This document shows positions 45,635 to 57,700 of a stretch of 64,000 nucleotides of DNA, piece by piece. The DNA is from Epiperipatus broadwayi (Eukaryota > Onychophora > Udeonychophora > Euonychophora > Peripatidae): positions 126,001 through 190,000 of the forward strand of contig JAQFVV010006453.1 in assembly GCA_028023455.1 (NCBI GenBank). Reading direction: 5' to 3'. Below the pieces are notes generated by a model, which saw nothing but the letters and a program-made list of their open reading frames with translations, ran no database searches and was not told the DNA's origin. A program made the translations under genes and the position numbers. Numbering within the stretch: the stretch's first letter is position 1; each line of letters begins with the position of its first letter.

Positions 45635-46580
45635 ATATCTGTTCCAACCATAATGCATGAAACATTTGTTATTTAGATGCATATTATGTAAAAATATGAT
45701 TATTGCAATAACCAATTGCTGATATTGTTTTTAAATAAAGTTAAAATGCCAGAACAGAGCATTATTAATTATGCATTTATTTATTTTGTTTTTGAACACT
45801 TGATAATCATCATTTTAACATTTAAATACAGTTGAAATACTTGTATGGAGATGGTGTTGATGGTATATTCAGTTCTCCTCTGTTGCAGGTTTTGCATTTA
45901 TTTGATGTTAGCAACAGGAATTAAATATATATTGATTTATTAGTTTAAGAAGAAATTTGAAGACATCAGTATTATATAAGATAGTAATGCAAATGTGTTG
46001 ACAATGCCACTGAAATGGTAGATTTTTTGTTCTCATATTTTATGAATGTTTCTGCAAGCATTCTTCTTTTATATATTATTCATAGCTTATTTAAATATTT
46101 ATGATCATTTTTACAAAATATTTGTACAGTAATTATTTAAAAGCAAATATATTCATAACTGTGATTAAATGTTATTCAAATATTTTTTGTTTAAAAAAAA
46201 AGTTAAAAAAATTATAGTAACAATAAAAACAAAATTACAACTGATCATGCTTTTAAAACTCAATAGCACAGTATTTTTATGATATTTTAATAATTATAAA
46301 TGTATTTTAAAATTATTATTTCTTTATGCTGAAATAAAGTTCAATTAACAAATTGGCATTAATATTCATCTCATTAAATATTTCAGTTTATTTACTTTTT
46401 GTACAAATTTACAAAGTTCAAGTATGATTTTTAAAGCTGTTTTTTTGTTGGCAAACTTTTATTTCTAATACATCAAGTCCAATTTATTGATTACTAATAT
46501 AAAATAAAGGTTTAATACTACAATAAAATTTATAATTACAAACAAAACATTTTCTAGGGGAAGTAAAACATCTATTAGTT
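45635..46580. other. No gene seen
   Basis: AT-rich sequence with no recognised element. Confidence 0.5.
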
Positions 46581-46584
46581 AAAA

Positions 46585-47335
46585 GATTTATCTTAGTTTT
46601 ACCACCCATTAATTTAAAGTCAATATTAGAATACATAGAGAAAATGAGAGATTTTCATATGGCTGGAATGCATTGTACTTCAGCAGCCCTATTTAAACCA
46701 GTAGGTCTCTTTAATATTTCAATTGACTATCTCATGGTTCTCAAATCATGTCTCCCCAAATTAGCAAGCATTTTTGCATTATCAAAGTCAGATTTGTGAC
46801 CAATTTCTACAAAATGGGAAGTAAAAACTGATATGTTAATTTTTTGATTAAAATCATTTTTATGTTCATTAATTCTGACATTTATTCATCTATTAGACTG
46901 ACCTACATAAATTTTTGAGCACTGCAAACATGGAATTTCATAAACTCCTTGGTGTTCCAAAATCATTGTTTTTAGGTTTATGTAAAAAAATCACTATTTT
47001 TTTTGCCAGTAGAAAAAGTAGTCTTTATATTAAAACAAGATAGTCTTTTACTGATTTTATCAGTAACCCATGAATTGTCAATTCTATCCTCTTTTTTCTT
47101 TTTAGTATTAATGTTATGTAAAATCTTATATATGATGTTTTATTATAATCATTAGAAAATATAATATTTTTTGTAAGTTCTATTCCTTGAGCAAGATATT
47201 CTTTATCAGATAAATTATAAGCTCTAGTCAAGAGTTTGCCTCGATAATGGTGGATGGTAATTCGTCGAAATATCAGTATACAATAAAAAATTATACACGG
47301 GTTTTCCCCAAAATATCATTTATCTATATATATAT
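46585..47335. mobile_element. Penelope-like element family A, palindromic pair 3 (deleted)
   Basis: The minus-strand half (46585-47225) carries the GIY-YIG tail and, at 47025-47220, the RT linker (RAYNLSDKEYL, IELTKNII). The plus-strand half retains only the final ~100 bases with the hammerhead-like motif and terminus (47227-47335). Stops and frameshifts are frequent. This is the oldest of the three pairs. Confidence 0.78.
47236..47278 (+). ncRNA. Decayed hammerhead-like motif, PLE-A pair 3
   Basis: Core TCGATAA (47241-47247), helix II GGTGG/TCGTC with wobbles, GAA, ATAT, C47274. U4 is changed to C and the helix I GG is changed to AG, so it is probably inactive. It still shows the U3/A8 combination. 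Confidence 0.45.
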
Positions 47336-47383
47336 ATACACACACAAAGAGAATCAATGAAAAATGATTCATTTTCTTATTAT

Positions 47384-47780
47384 ACTCTCCATACAGTAGT
47401 GCCACCCTGTGCCAAATAGAGTAATCAATGGATGCCAGAAGGCTTGTGCATAAAATCCCTATCTAGTAGTGTCTACTCATCCAATATCCCCAGACTAGTT
47501 TCTGGCTTAGTAAGGAGCCTTGGATCTGAGAGCACTGCACCTAGATCTTAAGATCTAATGCAACCCTCAAGCAGCCACCTTTTAACTCTACTTTACTACA
47601 AAACTATGATCTAGGTGCAGTGCTCTCAGATTCAAGGTTCCTCACTGATGATTTCCACAAACCAGAAACTAGTCTGGTGATATTGAATGAGTAGGCACTA
47701 GATAGGGATTTTATGCACAAACCTTCTAGCATCCATTGATTACTCTGTTTGACACAGGGTGGCACTACTGTATGGAGAGT
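47384..47780. mobile_element. Large foldback element (~400 bases)
   Basis: Arms of about 170 bases begin 'ctctccatacagtagtgcca' and end with the complement. Inner matches include 'gattactctgttt', 'gcacaa(a/g)cct', 'agtttctgg', 'tctgagagcactgcacctag'. The loop is about 45 bases. It is more GC-rich than its surroundings and has no coding capacity. A fragment of one arm is at 10761-10823. Confidence 0.8.
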
Positions 47781-47784
47781 TTTG

Positions 47785-48845
47785 CCCTTGTTTACAACAA
47801 TTATGTGCTAGTATGGAGATGGTAATCATGTGATGTTTAGTAGTTTCTTATTATACTATTGGCATGTATTGAGATGTTAATGTGTATTATTTATTGCAGC
47901 ATCATTTAAATGATTATATTTAACATTATATATATTCATATTATAAATTTCTTTATATATATATACACAAACAATAATATGAACATGTTTCATTAAATAG
48001 GTTTCTATTATAAACTAATATAACTTGCAGCTTTTTCATGTTAACTCAATATTGCTGTAAGCCAAGAGTTTAATAAAGTACTTCTTTTGTTTATTCTTAT
48101 CAAAAGACAAGTTTCATGTAAACACAACTTCTATTTGCTATACTGTACTTTTTTTAACAAGTTAAAATAATATATTTCAATTTTGTAAACAGACTGAATT
48201 GTTTCAGTGCAAAGTGTTTCAAAACTCTTGAATAAATGTTATATTTATTTAATTGAAGCAAGATCTTTGACAAGTATTTTTCAAATTATAATTGTTTAAT
48301 AAAATAAATTTACACAATGAGCATCATTTCATATAAAGGAGTTAAATAAAATAACAGGAACCCATATGATGCATTTATTATTATGAATAAGTGTATATTT
48401 ATCATCTTTTATTAGCTCCTTACTTAGCTAAAAATAGAAGATTCTGAATATAATTATGCATATACTTGTTAGCAACGAAAAGCATTACATTTAAAAATGG
48501 GATGTGTTTCCTCTTTCACATTTTGAATCTGCTTAATATATATATAGTTAAGCTCTTATTAATTGGTGGTTGGCGCAACTAATATAGGAAGTTTTTGAAA
48601 TTTATATTGTGAGCCTTGATTTATTAGTTAACAATTCAGAATTTGATTATTATATAGGATCCTATAGCTTAGTTAAATAATAAGCTAATAAAGGCTGCTT
48701 AATTATGTTCATTCATGATATTATATATTGTAATGGTAACTGATTGAATTAAATATTCTATGGTAAATGGGTTTGAACCAGGGACCAAAGATAACAATGA
48801 TATATTTAAGTACGTATCATAAATTTTGATTCAACTAAATTAACA
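47785..48845. other. No gene seen
   Basis: AT-rich sequence. No element was recognised. Confidence 0.5.
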
Positions 48846-48849
48846 TTTA

Positions 48850-48935
48850 AATACTACTATCTATACTTCAGATAATTAGAGGGGATTTGAACTCAATCTG
48901 TATTCTGCCTATCTCTCTTCTGTGTATTTAAATAG
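48850..48935 (-). repeat. 3' fragment of the hammerhead-bearing repeat
   Basis: The complement contains 'gagagatagg' and 'gagttcaaatcccctc', matching the 3' part of copy A. It lies just upstream of copy B in the opposite orientation. Confidence 0.5.
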
Positions 48936-49097
48936 TTTTAAGGTTTAACATATGAGGGGTTAGAATGACTTATGATTACTATGGGTATGACAACAAAATT
49001 AGCATATAAAGGTTTTGAATATACCATCAGATTTTCAATGATATGGATGGCTGAAGAGATGGAGAGTGGAAAAAATTGAAGCCTGTCCATTAAAGTT

Positions 49098-49245
49098 TGA
49101 AGATATGCTATCTTAATATAAACCATGCATTGTTTATATATATATATTGATTTATAAAAGATGATGATCTGGAAGATATGCTATCTTAATATATACCATG
49201 CATTGTTTATATATATATATAGATTTATAAAAGATGATGATCTGG
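49098..49245 (+). repeat. Tandem duplication of ~74 bases
   Basis: Two nearly identical units start 'gaagatatgctatcttaata' and end 'gatgatgatctgg'. The second runs straight into the hammerhead motif. Confidence 0.85.
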
Positions 49246-49295
49246 ACAAGCTGATGAGTGCTAGTTCAGCATGAAATACATATAATGGAGATCAT
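49237..49295 (+). ncRNA. Type I hammerhead ribozyme (copy B)
   Basis: AUGAUC (49237-49242), UGGA, CAAG, then core CUGAUGA (49251-49257). Helix II is GUGCU/AGCAU around AGUUC. GAA, helix III AUA/UAU with a CA loop, A49284 (cleavage nucleotide), AUGG, A, GAUCAU (49290-49295). AUGAUC/GAUCAU pair fully and differ from copy A by a compensatory A-U to G-C change. The core-proximal part of helix I (CAAG/AUGG) is mismatched. The catalytic core is intact. Activity may be reduced. Confidence 0.75.
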
Positions 49296-49399
49296 TTTTT
49301 TTACATTTATGTTGTCATGTGTATCAGTTGTATAAAATGGAGTGGATGGCTGTGGAGAGCTTCAAAGTCTGGGTTCAAATCTTCTCTAATTATTTTTAT

Positions 49400-51260
49400 C
49401 TTAAGTAAAAAATGAATGGTGAATAAAATTCAAATAAAAATGATTCAATTCCAATATATATTAATGTTAATCAAAGTGATGATAATAATGATGATTTATA
49501 ACATAAGTGCAAGTCTTCCCAAAAGCATTTTATTTGTTTTTCAGTTTCAATAAAATAAAAAATGAAACTCTCAGACACCAAACCTTTTAACTAGAAAGTT
49601 TACTTTTGGCAAACATATTAGTTTCTTATCATCATCATTTACAAATTATTACCACCATTCCTGCATGTTCCCCAGTAGATTGCATGATTTCTCAGGGTTG
49701 TGAATATTATTAGCATATTGGATATTAAAAGTGTTGTGTTTGAAACAAGTTTGAAAAGTAAACATAAACTAAATGGACTAATAAAAAATAATTTATTAAC
49801 AATGCATAAATAAAAACTGTTACTTATATACTCACATCTATTAATGCATATACAGAATATAAAATATAATGTTAATAAAAGATATTTTTGTATTTAAGCT
49901 TAAGTTTAAGGCTTTATATTATCTATCATGATAAAATCTTACCATGTGAAATAATTAGTTAGAAATCATGATTTTCTATAAAGATCACCCTTTTAATATA
50001 TTTACAGTTGTCTTCATTAATATCTCCAAAGATGATCGTTCTTCTTCTTAGACACTGGCAATGTCAAAAAGGAAATTCAGCAGTAATGTAGTATCATTAG
50101 GTTTTGGTTAATAACCATCACATGACCACCACTTCTTATGGTTAGTTCTAAAAATACAGTCCATTTCTTTTTATGATATTATTAAGGCAGACAATGCCTG
50201 GCTTTGGCAAACTTCAGCATTAACTTCTGAATCTGATTGCATTTTCTGTTTATTTTGGTTGTTATGTTTTTTTTGCTATATAGCCACACATAATAGATAG
50301 TTTTCTGTTAGATAAAATCGTCATACTTACTATTATAAGTGAACTATTGAAAAATACTAGAAAACAGTCAGAAAGATGCATTACTGCAATGCTGCTTTTT
50401 GAGTTGAGTCTTCAGATAAAACTAGACTACAGGAATGCAATAGGAATGCATTACAGACTAATATGAATTGCTTGTTTCTGACTTATTTGTACCCTACATG
50501 ATGTTGTTCAAGAACATGATTTCCGAATAATGAATTCCTCACCAGCTAGTTCCAAGATTTGACTTGTTTCCTTTCAATATGTTTTTTTGAAAAATATGCT
50601 ATGGAAACAATGTACAGATATCATATCACAATTTGATACATCAGTGAATGAATTATTATGATTTGATACATAAATGAATGAATGAAAGGAAAAAACACCC
50701 CCCTTTTTTATTTACATTATATTGTTATATTGTGATTTATTTACATTAATTAATTAATGGTTTAGAAAGAAAGAAAAACCATTGGGACATTTAAATTTTA
50801 AATGATAACCCTTAAAATATTATTAATTCCAGCATTTAATATTATATTTAGTTTGCCATCCAATATACTATAAAAATGTGACAGATTTTATTTAACCTCA
50901 ATTCAAAAAAGGCAAAGAAAAAGGAATCAAAATGCTTTAGATTTTTTGATAGAAACTTTGCAATTCAAATTCTTTCACATATAAATTGTTCCTTTATAGT
51001 ATAACTTTATCATTCCATTGTTTTTCACTTATTATAAAGCAACATTATAAAATATTTAACACTATGACTGAATGCATAAACTAATTTTTCTTTTAATTTT
51101 TTTAGATAGTTTACCCAAGTAACACTTGTATATATACACATATACACAAACACCAATTTACACACATCTTTCTTTTTATGCAGCTTTGTAATATAACCAT
51201 CAGATTTGTTTTAATTACAATAAATATATACTTACCAGTTTAATGAGATTTATTTAAACA
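49400..51260. other. No gene seen
   Basis: AT-rich sequence. At about 50095-50150 a 'catcacatgaccaccac' block resembles the flank near 10720-10745. Confidence 0.45.
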
Positions 51261-51266
51261 TTTTGA

Positions 51267-51328
51267 ATTAATAATTTCACTCTCTATAGTCAAGTTGTAA
51301 TCTTTAGTATCTATATAAATTTATTAGA
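51267..51328 (+). repeat. Single-arm copy of family Y
   Basis: It shares 'gtcaagttgtaatctttagt' and 'tctatataaa' with one arm of the palindrome at 15461-15735. Confidence 0.65.
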
Positions 51329-51329
51329 T

Positions 51330-52050
51330 GATAGATAAAGGTGAATTTCCACATTGTTATTGATATTGATATTATGTAACTGTTGATAATAACCTAAATA
51401 TATATCATCCATTCATCATGAATGTAACTTCAAAAATTGTAAAAATTATAAGACACACTCATGGTTGAGCTTCCTGGTTGAGACAGAAGAAAGTGCATCT
51501 ACCCTAACTCTTTTATTTCAATTACTGATTTATTACAGACTCTACTAAAATAATATATATTTAATAAACTAATTTCTCAAGGTTTTATAATAATAATATT
51601 TAATAAAAATAATAGCTTTCTCAGGATTTTATAATAATCTGTATACTTTTATTCTTGTTTGTTTAACAACAAAACTTTTACAACTAATGTTTCTTATCTC
51701 AAACTTTAACTAAGAATAATTTAATCTATGTGTTAAAATATATGATTAAAAAAATTATAAAAATGAATAATAATTTTATTTCAGGTTTAAACAAATAATG
51801 CATGAATAAAAATATGTTATTGCATTTTCAGATATGATAATGTAATAGGATTTTTTTATACACCGCCTTATCCAATAATATTTTACATTACATATAGCTT
51901 TACTACAACAATGTTGTATTCAATGCAGTTGAATTTTACAGGTAAATTTATATTTCACATATGACCTTCAATATAAAAAATGTCAATGAAAGATGATGTT
52001 TATTCAAAAAAATAACAAAGAGAAATATTAAAATTAACAATTAATTTTAT
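51330..52050. other. No gene seen
   Basis: AT-rich sequence without recognised features. Confidence 0.5.
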
Positions 52051-52054
52051 TGCA

Positions 52055-52145
52055 TAAGTAATATTTACTAAGGCTGTAACCTCAAGACTATGCACGTAAA
52101 AATGTGATAGTAGAGACCTCTACAGGTCTTAACCACAAGCTTACG
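52055..52145 (+). repeat. Family X copy
   Basis: 'taaggctgtaacctcaagac', 'tatgcacgtaaaaatgtgat' and 'agagacctctacaggtctta' match one arm of the palindrome at 12060-12211. Confidence 0.7.
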
Positions 52146-52352
52146 TTTTGGATGAAAAGAGGAGAATTCTTTACTTCAACCTACTTTCTATAAAAATAGG
52201 TGAAGCTGAAGAGGTTAGATCTGAGAGCATGAAGCTATTCAATACTTCACTGATTAAGTCCACCTTTCTTATTACACATTAATACTCACAAAATCTTTCG
52301 ATTTACAATGAGTCAATGGAAAGATTTTATAGTTAGAAATCTATTACGATAA

Positions 52353-52440
52353 TTTAAAGTTGTAATTATAAACGCAAAGTAATATTTATTAAGGCTGTAA
52401 TCTCAAGAATATGCATGTAAAAATGTGATAGTAGGGACCT
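52353..52440 (+). repeat. Family X copy
   Basis: 'aaagttgtaattata', 'ttaaggctgtaatctcaaga' and 'gatagtagggacct' match 52055-52145 and 31131-31190. The two copies here lie in the same orientation about 210 bases apart. Confidence 0.7.
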
Positions 52441-52444
52441 AATA

Positions 52445-54440
52445 AGAATTATATAACACATTTTAATAAAAAATGCTAATGTCTATTTTCTAAAACTATT
52501 TTGAACTCGGGATCTGTCAAGGGTTTTATTATATGGTTTTGTGAGACAATCACATTTATAAGAATTGGTTGTATCAATACTTTATAAAATAACCCTCAGT
52601 GTAATATTGGAGGATAGAGATTATTATGATAATAAAAGTTAAATGTCTTATGAATGTTGTTAATTGGTTTATTGTACTAATCAATCAATTGCTTTTATAA
52701 ACCTCATATATAAGTAATGGAGAAAATTTTCACTCTATAACATAAGCAAGAATAAAATCATTGCTTTGCAGATCTAAATGATAATTTATGACAGTGGGCT
52801 TATTTGTAGTTCAGATCCCTTTCTGGATTCGATTTCAGGCTTTACTATTAAGAGGGTACTACTTCATCAACTCAAAGTATAGTTAAATCATTAGGCTGTC
52901 AATTATATACAAGATAAAAGTAAAATTTAATATTAGCACATATGAATGATAGATAAAATATTTTTTATAGACTTTCATGCCCACATAAAGATAACTCCAT
53001 TTAATTTGAAGTTGAAGAATTAAGAAGACAAAAGAGTCTGAATATTGGCAAGAACCATTTAATACAAATTTAATAACTACTACATGTATATAACCCAAAT
53101 ACTTACATAAATTACATTTAATCCAATTCACTCTTAACACTAACTACAATATTAAAAAAAATATTACCTCTTACCTGTGGACTGACATATCTGAGACATT
53201 TTATTTACATTTTTTTTTGAAAACACTATAACATGACCAAACTAACAAAGTAGAAAGTAGATCAATTAATCCATTTGATCTATGAGACAGTTTATTTCAA
53301 CTTTTATATTATCCCATTTTTTAATTAAAGTAACACAAAGTATTAAATTTCACTTGGTGTGTGGTAATTAAACCAAGATATATCCATTTTAAAATCACCG
53401 AAATAACCCATTGTATCCTTTATTTATTTGCGAGGGTTCATAAATTATAAGTAGCATTCAAAATATTTTTTTATAATCCATTATCCTTTTACGTATTATT
53501 CATATATAGTGCATGGATAATCCTTCATGCAAGTATTTCAAATATTGAGAAATACATTAGTAGTTTTTGTCATAAGTAGCGGTTTAATTTCTTAAACTGA
53601 TTTTATTTTTAACTAAAAATTTTGACATTCAGCACTTTTAATTTCAAGTATAATATTAATCCATTTATCTTTTGATCTTTAATCCCTTAAATTAATGACA
53701 ATAATCATGGCCCTGATTTAGCAAAATTTATTATCCAAGCAAGATGATGTTTACCCTTTTATAGATCAAAACCCATTTCATTAGTATCAAGCCTATATGA
53801 AGCATATTTGACTTTAAAAATATTATTATTTAAAATTAAGTTTTCTTTTATAACTAAAACTGAGATCAAATTCATTCTTAAAAAATATTCTGTCGAGAAG
53901 TGAAGAGAGTAAACATTTTAATATATTTAAAAAAAAAAAAATATGCCCAGCAAACTTATTTGAAATTTAAAAATACAATTTTTTCAAAATTTATCAAATA
54001 TTAGTAATTAATATTTAATTGAAGGAAGTCCAATAATTTATTAATAAATAAGACTGCCATTTCATCAGTCAATTTATTTACTATATTTTAGTAGTTGACT
54101 TAAACAAATGAGATTTCTTGATTATTTGTGGTTATTTTGTTGTGGTTCATCTCTTCTTTGGAACAATGAAAAAGAAGTCATATACCAACAAAGGCAACTG
54201 CCCAAATGTCTGATTTTTATCAAATCCTGCATTTATATTGTTGATCACATGATGTCTAGATTACCTAATATTTTCCATTATGCACTGTGATTTCTGGGGT
54301 TGTCCAGAAATGTTTCATAATTTGTGGCACTCAAAATATTAATGTTAAGATTTTAAGCCGAACTTGGTAAAAACCTTCATTTCCGGATTTATAATCAAAA
54401 CAATTTTATAAAGATTTTTATATAAAGAATAAATGAATCA
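52445..54440. other. No gene seen
   Basis: AT-rich sequence. No recognised repeat or coding signal. Confidence 0.5.
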
Positions 54441-54446
54441 TTTAAT

Positions 54447-54755
54447 CTAGTGGTAATCAACTGGTCCCTACCACCCACTAGTGAGCATTTCAGCCTTTAT
54501 GATGGGTGAGAGGGGTTTTGTCCGACACTGAAACACTTTCTTTTTTAAAAAATTTAATTGACTTTTTAAATTTTTTTTTATAGAGATTTATATGCTTTAG
54601 CTTGCTATAACTCTGCTTTATAAATTTTATAAAGTAAAGTTACTTCCCTACTTTATAAATCACCATTATTTTGGAACCAGTGGGCGGTTAGAAAATTTTA
54701 CTACTAACAGAGATACAAAAGTGGGTGGTAGATATAAAAAGGTTGACTACCCCTG
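54447..54755 (-). mobile_element. hAT-type MITE (~309 bases)
   Basis: On the minus strand it begins CAGGGGTAGTCAACC and ends near GGTAATCAAC's complement, giving terminal repeats of about 14 bases of the CAG(G/T)GGTAxTCAAC type used by hAT transposons. Just inside both ends are 'ctaccaccca'-type blocks. There is no transposase. From memory the sequence resembles a non-autonomous hAT family found in several unrelated animals, but I could not confirm this. A clear 8-base target duplication is not visible, so the insertion is probably old. Confidence 0.72.
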
Positions 54756-54759
54756 AAAT

Positions 54760-57700
54760 ATATCTCTCAGATGTTTATTCTAAACATTTTAAAATTGACC
54801 TTTTAATAAATAATTTATATTTTAATGAACTAAAATCATTGTCTATTAAATAAAGTTTTAAATATTAAAATATAAAATCCTTCAAGCACATTCACGCACA
54901 CACAATATTTAGAATATTATAACTGTTGATTTTACATATAATTAAAATGTAATGTATTTCATAATTCTATTACCTACTTTTATTTTTGAATGACTAATAG
55001 TATGTGTGTAGCATTTTTTTTTTGCTTTATATGATCAACAATTTTTTTTCTTAATAAAAATAGTAATGAAAAACATACAGTTTCCTCATACAAAAATATA
55101 GAAGTTTATCATAAAAATCAGCTTATAAATCTATTCAAAAATAATTTATGATTATATATTTCTTATAAACATTAATGTGAGAGACTATTTAAATATAACA
55201 ATGATTATATTTTATACCCTTTAATCAAATGAAAGTGATAAATACATTTGCTTATCTATAAAAACCAAATTAAGCAAACTAATTAAAGCCAATAAAATTG
55301 TCAGAGTCTTTGAATCCACAATAACCAAATTACAGTGTAACCCTAAGATTACAATATATATATATATATATGTTGATACAAAGATTTTCATGGGTTGCAT
55401 GTGTAAAAGACATATTTTGTGGATTCATCCATGTTAAAAATTTAAATATTTAAATATATTACTTACAGAATTGTTTATTTATTAATGTGAAATACAGAGT
55501 ACCATTTGTATCAAAAACTGTTGTATATGAAATAAAATTATGAAACATTTAAACAATGCCCAAAAAGAATTTTAAGCCATTTTTTAGGTACTCAGTGAAA
55601 TATATTAATCTCTCACCTATAGAATGACCACATAGGCATAGTAATATTTAAATATGCATCTATTCTCAATTTTTATTTATAAGTCAATCTTTGATTATGT
55701 AGGTTGCAAAAATTGTACTGTGATTGTCTTGAAAAAAATGAGAGTTCTCTGAAAATAATGTTTTCTCTGTAAGAGTAAGACTGGTTTTCAAATATTGAAA
55801 TAATCAGGACTCTATGGTACATTCATGCAAAGTGAAGATTAAACCCAAGCAATAACCATAATTATCAATATATCATTACAGTTCCATAATTATATTTTGT
55901 GGTTGGAAAGTCAGTCTGACTGATAAAAAATTTTGATGATTATTAGTTATAATAATTTGATATTATGACTTTTATTGTGTGGTGTTCTTTTCAAAAGCAG
56001 TGTCATTAAATAAAAGCCCAGCCCAAATGGTTTGTATTGATCATTTGTGAATTGTTTGACAAACACTTGTGTTCATTAGTAGTGTGTTGATATGCCTAAT
56101 GATGTGTTCGATGCAGTTTTTTGTGTTTTAATTTTCATTGTTTTAACTTTTAGTGAATGTAATTATTCAGAAAAACATTGAACATCCCAGTAGATTTAAA
56201 TGTTCATACTCAATGTTAGAATATAATTTCAACTGACTTTCTAAATTCCAATTGTGGTAATACATTTCTGGGGTATCCGAGTAAGGCTTTTGTACCTCTG
56301 AGTGATTGTTTAAAAAATTATAAATTTAAATGTTTAGGACAAATTTGAACTAAAACATAATCTATTGGAAATCATTAGCATCACTACAGCAATTTCATAT
56401 TGAGACAATATTGGTTGCACTTTCAGATCATGGTATGATCAAAATAACTAAAAACATTTTTATTCTAACATCTTTGCACATGATATGTAAACTATATCTA
56501 CAATCTTGTCTTTTATTTAAAAAGCTGCTGTCTTTAACTCTACTTTAAAGATATTTATTATAAACATGAGTAATAAATGGACAGAAGATAATACCATTAA
56601 CCACTTTCTGATTTTTGTCATCAGTGAGGAGCTGCTGGAAGCATATGAGTAAACATATGAGGTCATGTGATATTGCTGTTTTGCATTAAAGTTTTAAAAG
56701 CTAACAAATTTTTGAACATAAATATGTAATTTGTATTGTCAAATTGTTTTTATTCTTTTTTTTTAACTCTTTAAAACATTACCAATTTTATCAGTTACTA
56801 TATATGGCAGAACAGTCTTGCTTTTTTCAAACTTAATATTGGGATAATGATTTTTTTTATAAAATGATCATTTCCTCTTTATTAACTTAAGCTTTATTGA
56901 CAAATCAATCTCATTATAATAGAATAAAGTTATTAAAATCTCTTCCAACTTGTAGAATATTCTTTGGCATTTGGTGTACATTATCCCAATATTCAAATGG
57001 CTATTATTATATTCCATAAAAATTATTGTACTTTTAAATTAGGTTCCAAGAAGAATCCTCTGACAGGGAAGTTTGTGTTTTATTCAATCATTATTAAAAT
57101 ATTTATAAAAATTGTATTTTTAAAAACCTTTATGAAAAAATAATAATAATTTTAAAAAATAATTAAAAAATATTAGTTATAAATTTCAAACTAAACTATA
57201 CTTTATTATCATTTCACTGTCTAGACTAGATTAACCTCTGTTTTTATACTGGCTTAATCTAGTGATTTTATTGGTTAATTCTGCTTATAAAAACCTGCTA
57301 ATTTACACAACTAAATCAATATCATTTTTAAAATTAAGTTTTTAAAACTATGAGTCATTTTCTAAAATATTACATTAAATCATTTATCACTTATAAATAA
57401 TAAATACTTTATTAAAAATAATTTATCTTTATTTTAAACAATTTAAATATTTTAATGACCCTAAAATATTGATTTCAAAATAAAATATTACATTTAAACA
57501 AAATCATAATAATTTCTAATTATTACTTTTAAAACATTATATTTATCTCTAATTCTATGCTACATTTTATTATGTATAAAATTTTGTTAACAAGCTAGAA
57601 ATCAAAGTTTTATTTTTTAAACTCTTGAAAGCTTACACAAACACCTTAAAACATGTGACACTTTCAGAATATTCTAGATTAATGCTATGTTAACTATCCT

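Larger units (their letters stand above)
48975..49395 (+). mobile_element. Retrozyme-like short repeat, copy B
   Basis: It aligns with copy C (59548-59885) from 'ctatgggtatga' through 'gaagcctgt.cattaaagttt', the hammerhead, 'gtcatgtgtatcagttgt' and the 3' 'gggttcaaatc'. An internal ~74-base block is tandemly duplicated (49098-49171, 49172-49245). The duplication breakpoint falls inside the 5' strand of hammerhead helix I. No protein coding is seen. Confidence 0.65.

Noticed and set aside
49300-49330. 'atcagttg' downstream of the hammerhead could pair with 'caactgat' at its core, suggesting a plain hairpin and not a ribozyme
   Set aside because: The exact pairing is not shared by copy B. The nested helices I, II and III are present in the copies and show compensatory change, so the hammerhead fold explains the data better.
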